Origin: Klebsormidium nitens
Lineage: Eukaryota > Streptophyta > Klebsormidiophyceae > Klebsormidiales > Klebsormidiaceae
Direction of reading: 5' to 3'
DNA length: 64,000 nt
Assembly: GCA_000708835.1 (NCBI GenBank)
Contig: DF237098.1
Coordinates: 86,312 to 150,311 of the forward strand
Shown: in pieces, positions 23,001 through 35,000 of the stretch
Numbering within the stretch: the first letter of the stretch is position 1
How the letters are laid out: each line of letters opens with the position of its first letter
Made by a program: the position numbers and the translations under genes
The notes under the pieces: generated by a model
What the model saw: only the letters and a program-made list of their open reading frames with translations
Database searches by the model: none
Told to the model about the DNA's origin: nothing

Positions 23001-26000
23001 GTCATGCCCGGGACGATGACCCTCGTTCTGGGCGGGCCTGGCTCCGGCAAGTCGACTCTGCAAAGTCTGCTATCGGGGATGCCCCACAAGGACAAAACAA
23101 CGACGATCAAGGGCGAGGTACGCGGCTTCTCGGAAACTTTATTTTTGAGGATCTTGTTGAGGGCTTTTAGAGTCTATGTTTGCAGGTTCTAACATCATGA
23201 CTTAGCGAATCCCGCTCTATGCACACACTGCTTGCGGGGATGCCACACAAAGATAAGGCGACCACGATAAAGGGCAAGGTAGGCAAAGGGAACTTCGGGA
23301 ATTTGTTTGTGTTTTCGCTCCACTTTTGCTTATCGGACCTCAAAAGTCCACATTTGCAGACCCTATGCTTAGGGCTTGAAAAAGAAGAAAGCACATCGCT
23401 GACAGCGCCGTATTCAACAGCCTTTCTGAATTCGCAATCCCGGGGACGCAAGCGGACTTCCGCTCTGTCTGCTTCACGAACATCTCATTCCCTTTAAGAA
23501 CTAGAGCGATGTCATTCTGGCCCGCAGGCCCTGTCCCCTCCAAGCAAATCATCGGCGGCCCGTCTGAGAGCGGCGACTTCGCTAACCGGAAGCTCGCCGC
23601 TGCCCTGCTTCACTTGAGGACGTCCTTTCTAGAAAGTGTATGGACACAAGAAAACAAGTAGTCGGAGGTTTGATTCTTGCAGGGTCCCTTGATGCGGAAG
23701 CACGTCGGTGGGGGTCCGTTCCAAGGTGCCAACTTCGACGTCCGAAAAGTCCCCCCTCTAGTGGAAAAGCAGGCCGTTCTATGAGCTTTTTGCAAGAACA
23801 GTTTGCAACTAAGAATGAAGCGGAGACTTTTTTTGCAGGTTTCTTACAACGGTAAGCATGTCACCAATCGCCCATCTTTAAGCTCTGACATTCCAATTCA
23901 GATTCCGTCGCTTATCCAATAGCCCGATCGGTTCACTCGTTTTCTTTACAAACTAGAGCGACGTCTTTTCTTCGCAGGTTCGGTACAACGGCAAGCACGT
24001 CATCGGCGGCCCGTCTGAGAGCGCCGGCTTCGCCGTCAGGAAACTCGCCGCGCTAGTTAAACAATCGGACGTCCATTTCGCGGCCTTGAGCGTGCGCGAG
24101 ACGCTCGAGTTTGCGCGCAGTTGCACGCAAGTCTGGACCTTTGAGGAGATGTTCCGGCGCAGCCCCGAATTGCGGGAGGTTTTTGGCGCGGTCCTCGCGC
24201 AGGGGAAGGATCCGAAGCTGGAGAACGTGATCAACATTCTGGGTCTCAGGTAGGAAATCCAGCTTCCTTTTCTTTCGTGATCCTCTCCAAAATGTTTGTA
24301 GTCGGATATTTCAGGTTCCAGTTTTGCGTAGGGTTGGGGTCAAATGATCGACATTCTGGCCTCAGGTAGGGTCGCTGACTGTCTCTCCCTTTTTCCTTCT
24401 TTTCTGAGAAGTGTTTGAACACTATGCATGTGTCTGGTTGTACTCCGCACAAATATGGGGTGCGAAGTGATCAGAATTCTGGGTCTCAGGTAGGAAAGAC
24501 AGCTGTCTTTGTAATCTTCAGTTTTTCGTTGATTCTTAGTAAGACTGCGGAGTTGGAATAGCATCCGCCAAAATGTCATGCGCCCTGCGCCCGTACCCCT
24601 ACTAACCACCAACTTAATCCCGTCCAGTCCCGTCCCGTCCCCCTGGTGCTCATCTCTATATACACATCATGCAGTGTAGACTTGCAGGCGGACCGAACAA
24701 CTGTGAAACCATCGAGAATAGCAGCCCCAATCAAATGCTCTTCCTGAAACGGGAACTTTCTGGATGTCGCATGTGTGGTGAGTGTGTTGCCCTTTGTTGG
24801 AAACTAGGCAGCAGACCCCGTCCTGCAAAGACGTACAAATCACAAGCTAAGGCTTGCAGACTGTCCTTACCTTCAGAAATTTCTGCGTCGCCCTTTTCGC
24901 AAACTTCTGTTGACGTTTTCTATTCAACTTTCAGGCGCGTTCTGAACATGCCGGTGGGCGGTCCAATGACTCCCCCCACGCTCACCGAAGACGAGCGGCG
25001 CCGCGTTTCCGCCGCGGAAATGGTCGCCGGAACGTACGTCCTCCTCTTCCTAGACGCCTTTGCCACAGGGGTCGACGCGGCGACCGCATATGACATCGCG
25101 AGCGGGCTACGGGTTCTGGCCCGGGTTAGGCAGCTGGGAATCGTGGCGAACATCGTTAATCCGCCCCCGGAGGTTTTCGGGTTGTTTGATCGGGTTATAC
25201 TGCTGGACCGGGGGAGGGTGGTTTACCAAGGGCCGAGGGCGGATGCGGTTCCTCACTTCGAGTCGCTCGGGTGAGGATTGTGCGTCTCTACTCCAAGTCT
25301 TTACATATCTCGGCATTTCAGCTTGGATACTTTGCACGTCAGGGGAGTAAATTCTTCTGCAAATGTTTACGAGTCACCATTTTCCGGTGATTTGAGACTT
25401 TGTTGTCCACGTATCTAGCGCGAATGGATCATGCAGGCGTCAGAAAAGCGTTGTTTAAGACCTCCTTGGCATGCTCAGGGTCCTGGACAGCGTCCCTGCT
25501 CGTCCTCGTTGCCCTTCTGAACCGTCCCGGAAACCCCTTTTCATGTAATTAAACCCGATCTCTCAGATGATCAGTTTCCAGGGCGCTCAGCTAGTACTCT
25601 AGTACCGCTGACCTAAGCAAGGGCAACCATGTTCTCGACCTTGACCCAATCCTCAAATTGATCGAAGTTACTTCCTTCGGGCGGCTGTTTGGCCCCAGTG
25701 CTGACTCCAGACTAAACCCCTCCTGCAGGTACATCAAACCCGACTTCCTGGACATAACCGAGTTTCTCCAGGAGGTAACTTCCCCTGACGGTGCCCAGTG
25801 GTTGTCCCCCGGACACTCCCCTCTCGACCTCGGGGGGTTCGTTTCCGCCTATGAAGCTACCCCCCACTACGCCGACATTTTGCGGGTGGTTAACTCCGCC
25901 GATCCCCCTCACGTTCTCTCCGTCAAGGCCCCCAAACCGCTTGGGTTAAATCTCCTGGCTCGAAACGGCGTACCAGCAATCGCGCGGATCGAAGCGAGTA

Positions 26001-29000
26001 GTTCGCTGACGTCAGCGGAGCAGACGGTCCACTTCACCGGGGCCGTGAAGGAGGGTGACGTCATCACGGCGGTGTCTGCTCCCGAGGGGGGGCTGGTTTA
26101 CCTGGCGGGGAAGGGGGGGGAAGCGAGCGTGGAGGAGCTCGAGGCGCGGCTTCACGAGGCGGCGGATCCAGTCCGGTTGCAACTAGAGCGGGCGACCCCA
26201 GAGGTGCGATTTGCTCATTCGCCTCGTTCCGGAGTTTCAAAAACAGAGGTCCCGGAGTCTGAGAGCGAAGACGTGGCGAGCTTGACATGATCTTGTTCAC
26301 TTCTTCCGTCTTCGACGTGTGACACTTTCACTTCCCACTATTTGTAGAGCAACGTCTCCTGATTTTGAGTGGCGTCATCGTTTCTTGCTTCAGTTGCGGT
26401 CAAGTGTAAGTAACTTCAGCTGACGTCACAGGTACTGCAAGATCATCGCAACATTTTGTGCGTGTCCGCAGGGAACTAGTTGCTTTCGGGTCTCTTACGT
26501 CACAGGAAGCGACGTGGGTCAATCCAGACCCCACTTTGAAACCGATATTCTTTCTTTTGGTAGCGCTTTTTTTCTTCCCGTTCGCTTCCCTTCCGCTTGT
26601 TGCAGTTTCGGGCCCCCTCCAGATGTCGTAGCGCCTCCTCCCAGATGCATTTCTTAGTTGCCATTCTTCCAGTCTGACGTTTCCCGGATTGGTTCCTTCG
26701 CTTCTTCCTCTACCTCCGCCTTCTGTGCATTTAAAGGCAGCTCCAGTTCCGTTCCGACAGCGGCAGAGTGCGATTTCGTCAAGCGGAATTGGTTCTGCAT
26801 AGATTCTTGCGTCTGTGTTGGTAGCGGCAAAGTCCGGTCCCTTCGGCGAGTTTCGTTTCGAACTTTCTTCGCGATTCTGGTTCCACTCCGGCAACGGCAA
26901 AGTCCGCTTTCGTTTTGCGGGGTTGGATTTTCTGCGCAGTTCCGGTTCCATCCTGGCAGCGGCAGATACCGTTTTCGTCCGGCGTCGTTCGTTTTACGCA
27001 AGTAATGACACTCAGATAAGCATAATCTTGCCCTGAACCGACTTTTATCAAAGCCCTGATTCCCTTCATCCTTAAAAAGCCTTATACACCCTTAAAAGCC
27101 TTATACACCCTTAAAAGCCTTATACACCCTTAAAAAGCCTTATGCATAACACCCAAAACCCAAAAAGTTGTTTCCTCTTCGTCGCAGCCTGACGACAAGG
27201 ACATCATCAATGAGCAGTTCACGCAGGAATATTCGCTGCCCTTTTGGGCGGAGTACCGTTTCCTGTTCGACCGGGCCTGGAAGGCGCAACTGCGCGGGAA
27301 GCTCCTGCTCTATTTCCGAGCGTTCCAGGTAGCACCCCACTTCTAGTAGTTCCTTCTTTGGTATGCCATCTATCTGATGGACCCCTCTGGAAGCTTTACA
27401 CTTCTCGACAAGGTGGCCCTTTTCACTATCTTTCTGCGCATGCGCACAGTGCCAGAGTCCCTCTTCCGGGAGATAGTGTTCATCGACTCTAATAAATTAT
27501 CCTTTCATACAAAGATCGGGACGGTGGATCATTCCCTCCCGCTTTGGCTGCAATGCTCGTTGCAGGGTTGCAGCTTTCCTTACGGCGATGTTATTATAGA
27601 AGGTAATTCTTATGGATGTTAACCAAAGTAGAAGTTTGTGTTCCTTTGGATCACACTCATTTGGCTTTGACTAGGGAGCTCTCTTCATCAGATTGGAAAC
27701 AGTTTTCGTAGAAAACTGTTCAACCTGTTGCTCTTTACCTTGACGTCCTTCAGTATGGTATCTGCCTGACGCTTCCAAGAGCATATCTTCCGAAGTTTCA
27801 GGTTACCTTCATGTCCCATCCCGATACTCAACGCAACAAACCCTTTGCAATCGAACCGTCTCCTTACACCTTTCAAATTACGTTCATCTCCCTTCAAGTT
27901 TTTGCTGGAACCATATTCTGTCTACGGATCCGCCTTCACTTACATAACATTTTTCTGGGATTTGGTCACCTCTAACTACGTATCAACGGCTTTTCCCCAG
28001 GAATGATCCCAGCCCCTCTTTCAAAAGATTCGTTCTTATCGCTTTGCAGTTGAGCTTCATTTCCCTTCTGGTATCTCGACGGCTCCGGCGCTTCGCTTCA
28101 GTGAACCTCCTCGCTTCTTTTTTGATCAGATTCAGAGTAGAACTCATCTTCTGTTCAATGGTTTCTCTTACGTTTTAGATCACTTCTCTCTCTCTATTCA
28201 GATCACGTTCATCTCCCCTTTGTGGGGACCATCTTCTGGCAACTACGATTGCGCCGACTTCTCTCGCGAAAGAACCTCCTCGCTTCTATTTCCCACAGCT
28301 TCATTAGACATATCGAGTTCTGATCAAAGTCTTCTCTCACGAATCATTTTATTTCCTTCTCTTGTTTCAGAGCACGTTCCTCTCCCTTTTCGTGGGGACC
28401 ATCTTCTGGCAACTCGACGACTCCGCCGACTTCTCTCGCGATTGAACCTCCTCGCTTCTTTCTCCCACAGCTTCATTGAAAAAGTCAAGGTTCTGATCAA
28501 AGTCTTCTCTCTCGAATCATTTCATTTCCTTTTCTCGTTTCAGATCACGTTCATCTCCCTTTTCGTGGGGACCATCTTCTGGCAACTGAACGAGTCCGCC
28601 GACTTTGCCCATATGAACACGCGCCGCGGAGTCGGTTTCCTCTCCCTCATGTCAACTTTCCTGTGCAACGCCATCCAACTTCCCGGTCAACTGGCAGACC
28701 GGGCGGTTTTCTACAAGCAACAGGGCGCCCGGTTCTACCGGCCCGGTTCGTACCTGCTCGCGAGCGTTGCGGCCAACTTCCCCTTCTCGTGCCTGGAGGT
28801 GCGGCCGGACATCCTTGGATCTTGGCTTTGGGGTTTTGTTAGCCTCTGAGGGTTTTCCAAATTCTTTATCTTGACGAAATATCAAAAGTGGATTCCTCGG
28901 AGGTACGGTGTGATTCCTAAAGCTGTAGCGTTGTGGACAACTCCCCCTTCTCGAGCTTCGAGGTATATCTCTTTGAATTGAGCGCAGCATGCGTTAGAAA

Positions 29001-32000
29001 CAGAAACCTTCACCACAGAAAACTCTACTGATGTTGGGTTAACCAAAGAAAACTCAGCCACAGAACGCTCCACCACAGAAAACTCCATCAGTGTTGGGTT
29101 TACCACAGAAAGCTCAACCGCAGAAAGCTCCACAACCGAGAGGTCCACCAGTGTTGGGTTAACCACAGAAAGCTCCCAACCCAACACTTGAGAGACTATT
29201 CTCAAAGCCACCTGCTTTGCACCCGTATCCGCCATAGACCTCCACACTAACCTCACCTGTCCGAAGGTGGAGAGCTTACTTTTCCCTAACGCTTACACTC
29301 CATGAAATCGATCTATGTCTATGTAAAGCGGTGTTCAACTTTGTCCACTTCTGTTCCGCCACAAAAGCGTTTACGGGAGAAGGTGACGTGCGCTTGTACC
29401 TTTGCCCCGATATGAGTGAGATACGCGAGCCCCTAGTTCCAATTCATCTAGCTTGTGAAGGACTCAAATCAGTCGCTGAAAGTTGGATGGAGCAGACAAG
29501 TCACCAATATCGTCTCTCACCCGTAGCTTTCCCTGGTCCGCCATAAAGCGGTTTTGTGATTGAGAATCGGAGCTCTCTGCCAGCGTTCATTAGAAAAGTT
29601 TCATTCTTGGAGTCACAAACACCGACAAATGTCTCAGAGAATCCGATCCGGAAACATCATAGCCTTTTCGCGCAGAAACATCATAGCCTTTTCGCGCAGG
29701 CTCTCACGTATGGCGTGATCGTCTACTTCATGACGGGCTTGTCTCTGCACGAGGGCAGCGGTCACTTTTGGCTGTTCCTGCTAGTCATCTTCCTTAACGT
29801 GCAACAAGGGGCGCTCCTCGTCCGCTGGCTCAGTTCGTTCGCACCTGCAATGGAAACGGCCGCAGCCTTGCAAGGTGAAGCTTGAGAAATGGGTTTGGGT
29901 CCAGGTTTGGCTTTAAGTTTTGGCTAATCATGCTGGTCAGTCTCCCAAACGTCCAACAAGGAACGCTTCTTGTCCGCTGGCTCAGTTCTTTCGCACCGGC
30001 CTTGGAAACGGCGGCAGCCTTGCAAGGTAAAGTCTAGTTAGAAAACACAAGACCTGGGTTTGAAACCAGGTTTAGTTTTGAAGATTTGGCTGTTTCTATT
30101 GGTCAATTTTCTGAAACCCCGACAGGGGGGGCTTCTGGCTCTCCGCTGGCTCATTCCTTTGCACCGGCCATAGAAACAGCGGCAGCCTTGCAAGGTGACA
30201 TTGATCTGATGTGGGCTTTGCTAATGTTGACACATTGGGGCCTCTCGAATATTCAGACTGTGACTTTCGCCGCTTTGATAATAAAAGTGCTTGATCCGGT
30301 AAGGGAAGTATCTTGACACTGCCAAGCACTCCGTTTTCTCACACCGTTAATCTCCCACTTGGCAGTGCCTCCAATCCATTCGAAGGACGCGCCCTGGGAT
30401 ATGGACTGATTTTCCGACTGTGCAGGAATCTTCATCGTGATTTTTGTGGCGTTTGCTGGCTTCCTCGTGCCTCGCAACAAGATACCCGACTGGTGGTGAG
30501 TATTTATGAAGTCGCTTTTCTGCTACTCTCTGGCCTATGTTTCCGGGATCTGCACGAGAAGCACTTTGGGAAGAAACCGGTAATCAGTGTCTTAGAACTA
30601 GTGACTGCGTTATCTGCTCAAGGAAGTTTTCTTTTCGCTTGGAAAATCCTCCTCGTAAGTCCCAAACGCTTCGGTCGCTTTCCAAGGCTGGTCGCTTCGG
30701 ACCAAATAAGCCGATCAAGAGTGTCGATTAGCTTCCATTAGCGCACTTCAGTAAGCAGAGCCTCTCACTTCAAAATGTGAACGATGGAGTCCCGAACTTG
30801 CGTTGGGCTTGACACCATAACCACTCCCCGCTTATTGCGCAGGATCTGGGCGTATTGGATGGACCCGCTCCAGTGGGGCATCTCGATCATCATGATAAAC
30901 GAGATGCGCTCAGCGACGTATAAGCAGCCGTGCGCCAGCTTTACGCCCCAGTACTTATTGGCCCATACGCTGACGGGGCCCTGCCGCCAGGCCCCAGACC
31001 GCGAACTGGGCTTCGCTTATCTCGTCCAGTGGCAACTGAAAACAAGCTGGTAAGACGTTTTTTTCTCTTGTTTGGCCCCATTTTGCATTCACCAGCCAAC
31101 AGGTAGTAGTAAGACTGAGATTGTGGGATATCACGGTCGTAAAATGTGACTAATTGTGCTTCTTGTTTTCTGCTGAGGCGAACCTCAGAAATTGGCTCTC
31201 TTAGCTCCCGTCTAGAAGGCAACGTAGACTAGTGTACCGCGACTGGGAATCAGTCAATCCGTCAAGCTCGGACACGACGACGTTGTGCTTCTCAGTTCCG
31301 CTTTCGGGAAGCCGAAAAGCGACTTCCTTGATTGGCTCATTTGCAAATTCAATACAGCTCTTAGATTGAGATTGAGCGGGACATCTCAGGCAGGCGGTCA
31401 TTGAGCTCAGCAGAAATGATTTCTGTTTTGTCAATTATTTTACGGAATGTGTATGTCCTCCTAGGTACTGGGTCCCTATCGGCGTCGTCGTATACCTGAC
31501 ATGGTGCGCCCTATGGCTCGGCCTGTCCTACGTGGCACTCTCCGAGATCCGCCACGTGGTGGTCCCCAAAGTCCGCCCTTTGGCGGCCCGTAAGGGCTCC
31601 GCAGCGCCTGAGGTTAAGGCGGGAAACCCGGAGAAAGAGACCGCGACAACGCACGATGCTGAGAAGGGCGCCAATATCAAGGTAACCGACCTTCCTTCCT
31701 TTTCAATTTTCAAAGACTCTTTTGCTCAAATTTCCTGGCCAGGTACTTCTTATGAAGCTTTGATTTATATGGATCTGGGGAAAAGGCAGGAAATCCGGAT
31801 GAAGAGACCGGAGCAACGCACGACGCTGAGAAGGGCGCCAGTCCGAAGGTAAATGTCGTTTTCCATTCAGTCTTTCCTTCTCCTGTCTTCCTTTGATTGA
31901 AAGCTAGGCCAGGTATTCTAAAAAGCCAGGAGTCATATCGACCTAGGGAAAGAGCGGGACAACCGCAGAGAGTGACCTGTGTAATACACGATGCAGAAAA

Positions 32001-35000
32001 GGGCGCCAATATGAAGATCACGGACCATTAACTTTGTCTTCTTCTCCTTTCTTCCATCTTTTGTTTCCGTTGATGAGTCCAGATCTGCTCATGACGTTCG
32101 TGAGAACAGATTTCGATGTTTATGGAAGAAACGGGTCGCTGCTTCGAAGCAAGCTGAAAGAGCGCCTGTGCTGACGTCAGAACTCCTACGCAAATTGCGT
32201 TATTTCTCGTCGGAATCCTTTGCGTCGGCCGCTCTGAAGCCGCCCATCGCTCCCAGGAACTGTCGGGAACGGAAATGTTTCCGCACTTGGTGCGCACTTC
32301 GCGAGCGAAGACCAGGGTATCATTCTCTCGGTTCTTGCAATTCCTTCGAAAAGCCTCGTCGGTTCCTCGCCGCTTTCAATAATAACCTGAAGCACTAGAG
32401 ATGTTTCCGCTCATTCTCAATCATTACTTCCCCAGCCAGTCGAGTCGTCACGACCTGAGCCAGTCGTCCGTGAGTCGCGACTTCAAGCAGATTCCGTAAG
32501 CAAATACAGAAGACTCCACCAATCCTTGCGGATATCGGACTCTATGACTGAAATGCCGTTACGCTTTCCTAACCCAGCCAAACATGACGTCACTCCCCTT
32601 CCTCCCAGTCAGGCTGATCTGACACGACCTGTGCCACTCACTGACTCTCCCATATATATGCGCAGATTAGTAAGAACAGTATGCAAAACCCCATAAATTC
32701 CTGGCGCTTTTCGAACGGTCGTGACTGAAATTCCGTTGCGCTTTCACTCCACCCATGTATGACATCACTCCCCTTCTCCTCGGTCACGCTGAGCTGGCAT
32801 GACCTGAGACACTCCGTGTCTCCCCCCGACTACGAGCAGACTCTTGAAAAACAGTAATGTAACACTAGCTACATTTCTGGTGGTTTTCAAACTGTCGTGA
32901 CTGAACTCCGTTCCCTTTCCCTCCAGCCATGTATGACGTCACTCCACTTCCTTCCCGTCACGCTGAGCTGGCACGACCTGAGCCACTCGGTGGTAATCCC
33001 CGGTGTTGGCGAGTCGAAGAACGTACTCAGTTACGTGTCCGGTTGGGCCAAACCGGGCCGTCTACTGGCGCTCATGAGCAGCGGGGGCGCGGCGAAGTCG
33101 CTGCTGCTGCGGGTTCTTGCTGGAAAGATGGTGAGACGGTTTTTCTTGGAGTAAAGTGCTCTTACGTCGAAGATTCTTGCTGCAAAGATGGTGAGGACCG
33201 TTCATTCTCGGACTGAGATAGTCTTACGTTGAAGGTTCTCGCTGGAAAGATGCTGAGACGGTTATGCTGGGAGTAACATGCTCTCACGTTGAACTTTGGA
33301 GTACAGGCCTGAGCTCTCGCCAAGAGATGCAAGCAACGGTTAGTGACTCGAAGACGTCTCTTGGGAGGATGAGAGGAGTATTCATTCCGTAAGCGAAAGC
33401 CAACGGACGGACGAGTGGAATGAACGAGACCGGAAGGGTTTTAGAACCCACCTCTTTTGTTTCTCAAGGAATGTTGAGACTTTCGTAAGCAGTTATTGGT
33501 TGCACATTTTGCACCGCCTTCATCCCAAGGATGCTAAACATTGTCGAGTCAAAAGCCTCGGATATCCGAAACCCATGGTTCGAAGAGCCTGTTTCCTCCG
33601 CGCATACAGAGCTAGCTTATAGAAACACGCGACGGGTTCCGTGAAAAGTCTCAAGCCCTTTCTCTGGCGAATGTCTTCCTCAGTCGCACAAGATTACGTT
33701 GCTTTTGCTTTCTGAAAGGCCAGGATTTGTTCCTGAGGATTCAGATAGGGTTATCCCTTAACTTTGACCGGTCCCGGGCCAAACAACCGGGCAGATCCTG
33801 GATGACGGTTACCCTCGGAACCCCGCCACTTTCTGCCAATATTGCACCATGGCTAAAATTGTGGAGAGTCAATTGCCATTCATGACAGCTTCTGACAGGC
33901 CTGCTCCTTAACCTTACCCTTAAACGTAACCTAAACCCTGACAGGTCCCGGGGCGAACGACCGGGCAGATTTTGGTTAACGGCTACCCGCGAAACCCCGC
34001 CACTTTCCGCCGGTACTGCACCATGGTGGAAAGAGTGGAGAGTCATTCGCCGTTCATGACGGTCCGCGAGGCGATCCAATTCAGCGCCCGGTTGCGTCTA
34101 CCGGGGACGACTACTGAGAGCCAAAGGGAGGCGTTCATTGACCAGGTTTGTAACGCGAGCAATTCCCCGGTTCTGCATTGTTCCCTTAACCACACTTAAC
34201 GGATCTGGGTGGATCTTGAGTCCTTCAACTGTCCAGAATCTGCCTTGCTCTCTTTATCTGCACAGTCTTATCCAGCGCCCGGTTGTGTCTACCGGGGACT
34301 ACTACCGAGGGCCAAAGGGAGGCGTTCGCGTTGACCAGGTCAGCTTAATCTCTAATTATTTGCGCTTGCTTCCTGTGGTTGGACACGCAGTTGGGAGCAG
34401 CCCACTTCAGCGCCCGATTAAGCCTACCGGCGAGTATCACCGCGGGCCAAAGGGAGGCGTTCGCTGACCAGGTCGTCGTGCAAGCGACCTTCCAGTTTTC
34501 TAGTGTTCGCTTGACTCACTCTGTCGATCTGTGTGGACCTCGAAATTTTACCCATTTTTGGGTTTGCATTCGCTTCTCGATTTGGCGCCCGGTTGTGTGT
34601 TCGGTGAGCACTACCGGGGGAGAGAGAGTGCCGTTGGTTCACCAATTCAGTTAACAGCCCTTAGAAAGGCGGAGGACCTGACCCTGACGCAATGAAACCA
34701 GGCCAGCGTCGCGCTGAATGACGCGCGCAATTTGACGGTCGCCGTAGCAGAACTCCTGATCTGAAAACGGTACCCGTGAAATGCTCAAAGGTTCATTCTC
34801 TCTCTCTTGAAAAGATCCTAAATGTCATGGAGCTCCGCCCCTTCAAGAACGTGCTGGTCGATTCCTGGACCAAGGCGGCGACACACTAGCTAACGCGCAC
34901 AAGCTGACGGTCGCCGTAAACGGATCCCCTTACTTGAAACCTCCAGTTGCGGAAATTGGAAGTCTGAAACTGAGCACATTATTCTGTACAGATTCTGGAT

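Noticed and set aside
26654-27069. Open frames on both strands near 26.7-27.0 kb
   Set aside because: They come from imperfect 65-70-bp repeats within ABCG intron 7 and show no family resemblance.
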